Shown: positions 58,719 through 64,000 of the stretch, in pieces
How positions within the stretch are numbered: the first letter of the stretch is position 1
Layout of the letters: every line of letters starts with the position of its first letter
DNA from: Lachnospiraceae bacterium
GTDB taxonomy: Bacteria; Bacillota_A; Clostridia; Lachnospirales; Lachnospiraceae
NCBI GenBank assembly: GCA_024689605.1
Contig: JAILDD010000170.1
Span: 1-64,000 of the forward strand
Length of the DNA stretch: 64,000 bases
Reading direction: 5' to 3'
Program-made: the position numbers and the translations under genes
The notes under the pieces: generated by a model
What the model was told of the DNA's origin: nothing
Databases searched by the model: none
What the model saw: only the letters and a program-made list of their open reading frames with translations

Positions 58719-59576
58719 TTAACTGTTCTCAACTGTTTTCAATGTTTTCATTCTTTCACTCAACTTCTCAAACTCCTCCGGAAGCCCTTCCGATCCAAGG
58801 ACATCCCCTCTGCCCTGGTCGCAGAGTCCTGACAGATCAGGATCCATAGGCAGTCTTACAACTGTATCTATTCCATATTCATCGGCAGTTTCCTTAATGC
58901 GGCTCTTGCCGAATATCTCATGTATCCCGCCACAGTCCGGACACTTGAAATATGACATATTTTCAACTATACCCAATACCGGCACATTCATCATCTCTGC
59001 CATTTTAACAGCCTTGGAAACGATCATCCCCACCAGTTCCTGGGGTGAAGTCACTATCACTATCCCGTCAACAGGAAGGGACTGCATAACAGTAAGGGCT
59101 ACATCGCCGGTTCCGGGCGGCATGTCTACAAACATATAGTCCACCTCGCCCCAGGCAACATCAGTCCAGAACTGCTTTACTGCGTTTGATATAAGTGTTC
59201 CTCTCCATAACACAGGATCTGACGGATCATCAAGGAGCAGATTTATGCTCATAAGCTTAATGTCATTTATGGTTTCTGCCGGCAGGATATGCGTTCCGTC
59301 ATAACCGGCCTTTTCCGTTATTCCATACATTCTGGGGATAGACGGTCCGGTGATATCCGCATCAAGTATGCCAACTTTATTTCCCTTTGCATGCATGCTG
59401 TTTGCAAGAAGGGATGTGACCATGGATTTGCCCACTCCGCCCTTACCGCTTATCACGGCAACAACATGCTTAATATCTGAAGCTTCATTCTGGGGTACCT
59501 TTGCTATACCCCCGTTTCTGCTGTTGCAGCCGCTCACTCCGCAGGAACTGCAATTTCCTTCACATCCTTCAGCCAT
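58719..59576 (-). CDS. Mrp/NBP35-type P-loop ATPase
   Basis: 285-aa ParA-like ATPase used to carry iron-sulfur clusters. The N-terminus has several cysteines (CEGNCSSCGVSGC), then the deviant Walker A SGKGGVGKS (43-51), GILDADITGPSIPRMYG, MFVDMPPGTGDVALTV and the cluster-bridging CxxC in FKCPDCGGIHEIFG. The N-terminal cysteine cluster is similar to that of archaeal and eukaryotic NBP35 and differs from E. coli Mrp. GGAGG precedes the ATG. It follows the CheC-like gene after a terminator, so it may start its own unit. Confidence 0.92.
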   Translation of the reverse strand: MAEGCEGNCSSCGVSGCNSRNGGIAKVPQNEASDIKHVVAVISGKGGVGKSMVTSLLANSMHAKGNKVGILDADITGPSIPRMYGITEKAGYDGTHILPAETINDIKLMSINLLLDDPSDPVLWRGTLISNAVKQFWTDVAWGEVDYMFVDMPPGTGDVALTVMQSLPVDGIVIVTSPQELVGMIVSKAVKMAEMMNVPVLGIVENMSYFKCPDCGGIHEIFGKSRIKETADEYGIDTVVRLPMDPDLSGLCDQGRGDVLGSEGLPEEFEKLSERMKTLKTVENS

Positions 59577-59587
59577 TTGTGTCCTCC

Positions 59588-59614
59588 AAATTAAAGAGGA
59601 TCCGAAGACCCTCT
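59588..59614 (-). terminator. Terminator of CheC-like gene (TTCG loop)
   Basis: On the minus strand AGAGGGTC-TTCG-GATCCTCT makes an 8-bp stem (one G-T pair) with a TTCG tetraloop, followed by TTTAATTT. Confidence 0.75.
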
Positions 59615-59638
59615 GTCTTTATCATCTAATGAATTGTT

Positions 59639-60307
59639 TTAGTATCCCAGCTCTCCCTGCTGCTTCTTCATAAGGAACAGATCAGCGATAGCCTTGGCCA
59701 GCCTGTAAGGGTAAAGCTGCATCATCTGTGTCTGAATATGCTCCCCCATCTTCACATCAAATGTGATCTGCACAAAACGGTCATCATTCTTGAAGGAGTC
59801 ATCAATAAAAACTCCGGCCTCCATCAGCGATGTATTCGGGATAGAAATATCCACCATCTTATTGAGCATCATGCCCATAGCAGTGGCCGCAGAGCCCATC
59901 ATCTGATTCATAGACTCTGAAACAGCACTCATATGAAGCTCAGATATATCCTGCTGATAAAACATACCATGCCCATCACTTCCCATCATAAGATCCGTCA
60001 TGATCTTAACGTCATCTTCCTTAAGGAAAAGTACACTGAACCCGTCCAGACCCTTCACATAATCAACCCGGGTAATAACGGATTTTTCTCTATGTTCCTC
60101 AACAGCCTCCCCCTTATTTTTAATCTCAACATGCGGTGTAGAGATATCAATATCACCATGAATGAGCACTGACAATGCTGTCATAGCATTACCCAGAGTG
60201 ATATTTGCCACCTCGCCTATGGCAGAAAGCTCCATATCATTAAATCCGCTGGCATCAGCCTTTTCAATAGCAGCCTTTGTAGCCGCGCTTGTAGCTGCGT
60301 TATCCAT
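59639..60307 (-). CDS. CheC/FliY-like phosphatase-domain protein
   Basis: 222-aa protein with two CheC-type active-site helices: ELSAIGEVANITLGNAMTAL and HMSAVSESMNQMMGSAATAM, each with the S-x3-E-x2-N motif that dephosphorylates CheY-P. The layout matches CheC and the N-terminal part of FliY, but there is no C-terminal SpoA/FliN domain. GGGAG lies 8 nt before the ATG at 60307, preferred over the ATG at 60322. It has a strong promoter and its own terminator, so it is monocistronic and away from any chemotaxis operon seen here. A role in CheY-P removal or in a related signalling system is inferred. Confidence 0.87.
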   Translation of the reverse strand: MDNAATSAATKAAIEKADASGFNDMELSAIGEVANITLGNAMTALSVLIHGDIDISTPHVEIKNKGEAVEEHREKSVITRVDYVKGLDGFSVLFLKEDDVKIMTDLMMGSDGHGMFYQQDISELHMSAVSESMNQMMGSAATAMGMMLNKMVDISIPNTSLMEAGVFIDDSFKNDDRFVQITFDVKMGEHIQTQMMQLYPYRLAKAIADLFLMKKQQGELGY

Positions 60308-60373
60308 ACTGCAGTCTCCCATCCACTCATATTAAAACTGTATAAACAGACAACTTTCAAAAACTTAATAAAC

Positions 60374-60402
60374 ATTATATCAAAGCAGCCGTTTTAATGC
60401 AA
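60374..60402 (-). promoter_or_regulatory. SigA-type promoter of CheC-like gene
   Basis: On the minus strand TTGCAT (60402-60397), a 17-bp spacer and TATAAT (60379-60374). This is a good housekeeping promoter, giving a leader of about 60 nt. Confidence 0.75.
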
Positions 60403-60423
60403 AAAACTTTTTAGGCCTGCTTT

Positions 60424-61932
60424 TTAACTGTCTATTTTCAGAAGTTCTGAAAAAGAGTAAGAAATATTCTCTTTTTCAGAGTCAACGCTTATAGTATAAC
60501 TCCTGGTCTGACAGCCGTTTTTCCTCAGGGTCACCACATAAGTTCCCGCTTTTTTTTCAAATTTAACCGGCGATATGCCTAAATATGTTCCATCAAGGTA
60601 TACTTCCACGCCTTCAGGTGATTCTATGGTCACATAATATACTCCGGGGGTCACTACATTCGAGTCCGACGTCGGCGCAGGCGAAGCATTAACGTCAGGG
60701 GATACGGTCGGTGTCGGTGTTACTGTGGGCACAGCTTCTGCAGCATTTGCTGACGGAACAGAATCCATTGAAGTACTGTTTTGCGATGCGCTGTTATCTG
60801 AGGGACTGTTTTCAGACACAGACCCCGGTGTAGGAGTTGGAACATCAGTAGCAGCTGTGGGACTGCCATCGCTTACAAGGGTTACCCCCAGCGTCGCATG
60901 AGGCTCAGCAACCCTTATGTATCTGCTCACCGTCTCATATCCCTGTGCGGTTACCACCATCTGATGAAGCCCGTAAGACAGCTCTATCTCATCTGTTATA
61001 TCCGCCTTTTCACCGTCAAGATAAACATTTGCATTCTGAGGTACAACGGTAAATATTATGCCTCCATATAGTGGTTCCGTCTGATACCGGCTCAGATCCA
61101 TGCTTATTTCGGCACCGTCCGATACCTGAAGAGCTTCTTCTCCTGACACACCGTCCTTTGAAATATATGCTGTATAATTCCCTGTGGGAACAGGGATGAA
61201 CATATCCTTCGTGATCTGATAGACAAGGGCATCCCCAAGCTGTATCCAGCCTCCTTCAAAAGCAGCGGTATTCTCAAGCCTGAGATACCCATGTCCCCGG
61301 TCCACATTTATGCTGTATATGGTGTGTTCGAGACCGCAAACACGGATATTGTCAGCAACACTTATATCCATCAGCTCTCCGGTGCCTGAAGGAAGTATTA
61401 CTGCCGCATTTTCTGCAATGTAATAGCGTTCGCCATCTATTACCACGCTCCTGCCGCCGTTTTCCGGTTTGAAATTTTCTATATCCTTTATGGAAAAACC
61501 ATCCTCAGATATCTGAAGCGAATTGAGCCTTTTCCGCATATGCATGAAAGTCACATCAACCATTGTTCCGTTTTCAAGCTGGGAAAGCGCAATGCCCTGG
61601 CCATACTTATTCGTAAACAGGGTGGCGCCGTCATAATTCAGCGTATATCGCCTGCCCAGTTCAGGATTTAAAAATGTAATTGTCTGATTTTCCGTATCCC
61701 GGCCCACCACCGCCGCAGTATCCACAGAATCATAATTTCCGGCAACCGCAGGTATAAAACCGGTATCGGCATAACCTTCATTCTGAGCCGGAGCCCCGCT
61801 TTCAGCCTGCAGAGAATCGTTAAGAAGGTAAATAGCAATAGAAAAAAGAAGCAGTGACAGTATCATTACCGCTATAACATAAATGGGATTTACCCGGCGT
61901 CTGTTTCTTTTTCTTTTATTTTGATTCTTCAT
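60424..61932 (-). CDS. Membrane-anchored PEGA-domain protein
   Basis: 502-aa protein: a strongly basic N-terminus (NKRKRNRRR), one membrane segment (about 16-37), then an outer-face region. A beta-rich part (about 60-280) is followed by a PEGA domain (about 290-355, VPQNANVYLDGEKADI), a Ser/Thr/Pro-rich linker (about 360-425, with repeated SENSPSDNSASQNSTS type sequence) and a second PEGA domain (about 430-490, YVTIESPEGVEVYLDGTYLG). PEGA domains are found in surface and cell-envelope proteins; the function here is unknown. Its start overlaps the upstream CCA-enzyme stop by 4 bp, so it is coupled to it. Confidence 0.85.
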   Translation of the reverse strand: MKNQNKRKRNRRRVNPIYVIAVMILSLLLFSIAIYLLNDSLQAESGAPAQNEGYADTGFIPAVAGNYDSVDTAAVVGRDTENQTITFLNPELGRRYTLNYDGATLFTNKYGQGIALSQLENGTMVDVTFMHMRKRLNSLQISEDGFSIKDIENFKPENGGRSVVIDGERYYIAENAAVILPSGTGELMDISVADNIRVCGLEHTIYSINVDRGHGYLRLENTAAFEGGWIQLGDALVYQITKDMFIPVPTGNYTAYISKDGVSGEEALQVSDGAEISMDLSRYQTEPLYGGIIFTVVPQNANVYLDGEKADITDEIELSYGLHQMVVTAQGYETVSRYIRVAEPHATLGVTLVSDGSPTAATDVPTPTPGSVSENSPSDNSASQNSTSMDSVPSANAAEAVPTVTPTPTVSPDVNASPAPTSDSNVVTPGVYYVTIESPEGVEVYLDGTYLGISPVKFEKKAGTYVVTLRKNGCQTRSYTISVDSEKENISYSFSELLKIDS

Positions 61933-63335
61933 ATGACTGAACCATTATACTCCTCCAGGTGTGACATAAGGTAATCCCTGTCATTATGTGAAGGATCTTC
62001 TATCACATCCTCCAGCATTTTCTGAAGGATTATTCCCAGCCCCGGTCCCGGGCTTATACCTGCCGATATCAGGTCCGAGCCCTTTACCGCAAGATCCTTA
62101 AGGGACAGGCATTCGTTATCTTTTTTTATCTCTTCATAAAGCCTTCGTATATCCTGCAGCCTCTGCAGCTTTTCCTCACGCATATACGTGCTCTGCGCAA
62201 GGGCATCAGCCTCATTCACATAGTACAGAAGTGGGAAAAACTCCTCCCCCACTTTTCCTATTATGCGACGCACATTCTTCTTTTCAGCAGGATACCTCAT
62301 TTCATGCGCAGCAATCAGTCCCGTTACCATTTTTATGGTATCGTTGTCATACCGTAAGCGCCTTAATATCTCCTCAGACATTTCGGTTCCAAGTTCCGGA
62401 TGACCTTTAAAATGCGCGATACCGGCTTCATCCACAGTTTTTTTTGCCGGCTTGCCTATGTCATGAAGAAGCATCGTAAGACGAAGGATCCTTTTATTTC
62501 TTTCAAGTTCATCTTCCCGGCATTCCTCCGCCAGCCGCTTAAGATTTACGGCACTCACGGCATGAAGCATATGTTCTCCCACATTGTAAGCATGGTGGGG
62601 ATTTTCCTGTGTAGTCACCATGCAGACATCAAATTCAGGCATAAACACCTTCGTAAGGCCGGACTCATAGAACAGGCGGAAGAACTCCGGATTATCGCTC
62701 ATCAAAAGTTTTTCCACTTCCACCCTGATCCGCTCTGCGCTGACCTTTTCAAGCGCAGGTGCTAACTTTTTTATTGCGGTATAGGTATCCGGTTCAATCT
62801 GTGCACCAAGCTGGGCCGCAAAACGTATGGCACGCATCATCCTGAGGGCATCTTCACCAAATCTTTTTTCCGCATCCCCCACACAGCGGATGATGTTAGC
62901 TGAAAGGTCTTCCTTTCCGCCGAAAAGATCCACCAGCCCCTCTTTCGGATGATAGGCCATGGCATTGATGGTAAAATCGCGGCGTTCCAAATCCTTGGAA
63001 AGGTCTGATGTAAATGTTACATTCCTGGGATGCCTGCCATCATCATAAATTCCGTCTATCCTGTATGTAGTGACTTCGTACCCGTTCAGGACACCCTCCG
63101 ACTTCATCAGGACAGTAACAGTCCCGTGCTTTATCCCCGTATCTACAGTCCGGCAAAAAAGTTCCTTAACCTGAGCCGGGGATGCAGAGGTAGTGATGTC
63201 CCAGTCAGCAGGATTCCGTCCTAAAACAGAGTCCCGTACGCAGCCCCCTACCACATAGGCTTCGTGACCAGCATCATTCAATATTCGGATTATCTTCCGT
63301 GCATCTTCCGGCACGGCAATATTTATATCGCTCAT
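61929..63335 (-). CDS. CCA tRNA nucleotidyltransferase / poly(A) polymerase family
   Basis: 468-aa class II nucleotidyltransferase. The catalytic head has AYVVGGCVRDSVLGRNPADWD with the two carboxylates in DWDITTS, RRDFTINAMAYHP and AEKRFGEDALRMMRAIRFA. An HD domain (LTMLLHDIGKPAKKT) follows in the body, with LVDLFGGKEDL before it. It most likely adds or repairs the 3' CCA of tRNAs, consistent with the tRNA-Trp gene here lacking CCA. A longer frame to 63356 overlaps the upstream gene end; the ATG at 63335 is 7 bp after that stop. It overlaps the PEGA gene by 4 bp. Confidence 0.9.
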   Translation of the reverse strand: MSDINIAVPEDARKIIRILNDAGHEAYVVGGCVRDSVLGRNPADWDITTSASPAQVKELFCRTVDTGIKHGTVTVLMKSEGVLNGYEVTTYRIDGIYDDGRHPRNVTFTSDLSKDLERRDFTINAMAYHPKEGLVDLFGGKEDLSANIIRCVGDAEKRFGEDALRMMRAIRFAAQLGAQIEPDTYTAIKKLAPALEKVSAERIRVEVEKLLMSDNPEFFRLFYESGLTKVFMPEFDVCMVTTQENPHHAYNVGEHMLHAVSAVNLKRLAEECREDELERNKRILRLTMLLHDIGKPAKKTVDEAGIAHFKGHPELGTEMSEEILRRLRYDNDTIKMVTGLIAAHEMRYPAEKKNVRRIIGKVGEEFFPLLYYVNEADALAQSTYMREEKLQRLQDIRRLYEEIKKDNECLSLKDLAVKGSDLISAGISPGPGLGIILQKMLEDVIEDPSHNDRDYLMSHLEEYNGSVI

Positions 63336-63342
63336 TTTCTGT

Positions 63343-64000
63343 TCACTTAAAAGCATTTACTGCATCAGCTACGTGCTGCTGCTCTTCCCTGGTTATTCCG
63401 GTGTACATAGGGATTGAAAGCACCTCGTCTGCCAGTCTCTCAGTGAAGGGAAGGCCGCCCTTTTTTACACCAAGATATTCATATGCCTGTGAAAGGTGCG
63501 GCGGTACGGGATAATGGATTATGGTCATAACGCCTTTTTCCTTAAGAAAAGCCGCCAGCTCATCCCTTTTCTTACAGCGTACAACATACTGATGGAACAC
63601 ATGGGTGGCCCCCGGTCTGCGCTTCGGAAGTTCTACAAGAGGATTATTTATTGCCTCATCATAAAAAGCAGCCGCTGCTATCCTCTCTTCCCTGCACTCA
63701 TCCTCATGGGACAGACGCACTTTTAACAACGCCGCCTGTATCTCATCAAGGCGTGAGTTCATTCCCACTTCCTCGTTGTAGTACCTTACCGCACTGCCGT
63801 AGTTGCGCAGCATGCGGATTTTCCTGTCATATTCTTCCGAATCCGTGATAACGGCACCGCCGTCACCAAAAGCTCCGATATTCTTCGAAGGATAAAACGA
63901 AAAACAGCCTATATCACCAAACGTCCCCGTCATCCTTTCCCCAAATTTCGCACCATGTGACTGGGCGCAATCCTCAATGAGCTTAAGGCCATGCCTCCTA
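63343..64000 (-). CDS. DegT/DnrJ/EryC1/StrS aminotransferase (5' part outside window)
   Basis: Sugar aminotransferase family; about 219 codons are visible and the N-terminal part lies beyond 64000. LIEDCAQSHGAKFGE and the PLP-lysine segment FSFYPSKNIGAFGDGG identify the family, followed by LRNYGSAVRYYNEEVGMNSR and HQYVVRC, VMTIIHYPVPPHLSQAYEYL. Members aminate keto-sugars for O-antigen, S-layer or secondary metabolite sugars. The substrate is unknown. The pairing with a PseF-type gene at 3.6 kb is not evidence of a common pathway, given 60 kb of distance. It is 7 bp upstream of the CCA-enzyme gene. Confidence 0.9.
   Translation of the reverse strand, partial: RRHGLKLIEDCAQSHGAKFGERMTGTFGDIGCFSFYPSKNIGAFGDGGAVITDSEEYDRKIRMLRNYGSAVRYYNEEVGMNSRLDEIQAALLKVRLSHEDECREERIAAAAFYDEAINNPLVELPKRRPGATHVFHQYVVRCKKRDELAAFLKEKGVMTIIHYPVPPHLSQAYEYLGVKKGGLPFTERLADEVLSIPMYTGITREEQQHVADAVNAFK

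Noticed and set aside
1..64000. CRISPR array, prophage or insertion sequence
   Set aside because: No regularly spaced direct repeats, no transposase or integrase, and no phage structural genes were seen.

Overview
The window looks like chromosomal core DNA of a Clostridia-class Firmicute, most likely a Lachnospiraceae member. Supporting this are LL-diaminopimelate aminotransferase next to dapF, a single-chain PurL with its own glutaminase domain, a TGS-domain nucleoside kinase, a ClpS-ClpA pair, AGGAGG-type ribosome binding sites, and a dgt-dnaG-trmK-nif3 cluster. A PilZ protein, a CheC-like protein and a PseF-type cytidylyltransferase suggest, but do not prove, a motile organism that uses c-di-GMP. 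I see no prophage, insertion sequence or CRISPR array. Almost every protein gene is on the minus strand; the plus strand carries only rnpB, rarA, an orphan LytTR gene, a candidate structured RNA and tRNA-Trp.

Layout, left to right (minus-strand genes are transcribed right to left). 1-5.3 kb: rsmE (partial), prmA, a glycogen debranching enzyme, a pseF-like cytidylyltransferase and a charged hypothetical protein. 5.4-9.3 kb: a folate operon (PH-domain protein, folC, folE, folP, fused folB-folK). 9.5-23.5 kb: a PilZ protein, then a long co-directional run metG, small membrane protein, GNAT, glnA, dapF, dapL, DJ-1 protein, a heterodimeric ABC exporter pair, a membrane-anchored protein and glgB. 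23.6-28.4 kb: clpS-clpA-exonuclease III, a small membrane protein and argC. 28.4-36.4 kb: a second heterodimeric ABC exporter, then rho, a YwlG-family gene, pgeF and an acyltransferase. 36.7-40.3 kb: rnpB, a GH25 lysozyme (minus strand), rarA, the LytTR gene and a candidate ncRNA ending in a strong terminator. 40.3-52.7 kb: radical SAM protein, malic enzyme, nucleoside kinase, nif3, trmK, dnaG, dgt and purL. 52.8-64 kb: an unrecognised protein, a large hybrid histidine kinase, tRNA-Trp, an ABC-F ATPase, a small SecB-fold-like protein, an Mrp ATPase, a CheC-like protein, a PEGA-domain membrane protein, a CCA-adding-type enzyme and a truncated DegT-family aminotransferase.

Functional themes are glycogen metabolism (debranching and branching enzymes), folate synthesis, nitrogen and lysine/peptidoglycan precursor metabolism (glnA, dapL, dapF), replication priming and nucleotide pools (dnaG, dgt, purL), RNA processing (rnpB, CCA enzyme, trmK, rsmE, metG, rho) and protein quality control (clpS, clpA, prmA).

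I do not see a clearly new multi-gene system. The most unusual material is non-coding: (1) a palindromic element present twice with a compensatory base-pair change, one copy nested in a block of about 130 bp with perfect 10-bp terminal inverted repeats; (2) a second short repeat, also present twice, once beside dnaG and once between the unrecognised 153-aa gene and the histidine kinase gene; (3) a candidate RNA of about 200 nt downstream of rarA; (4) a recurring pattern of strong hairpins at or just after stop codons without a U-tract. Among the genes, the points to note are the missing sigma-factor gene between dnaG and trmK, a SecB-fold-like small protein, and two genes whose promoter-like -10 box almost touches the start codon.
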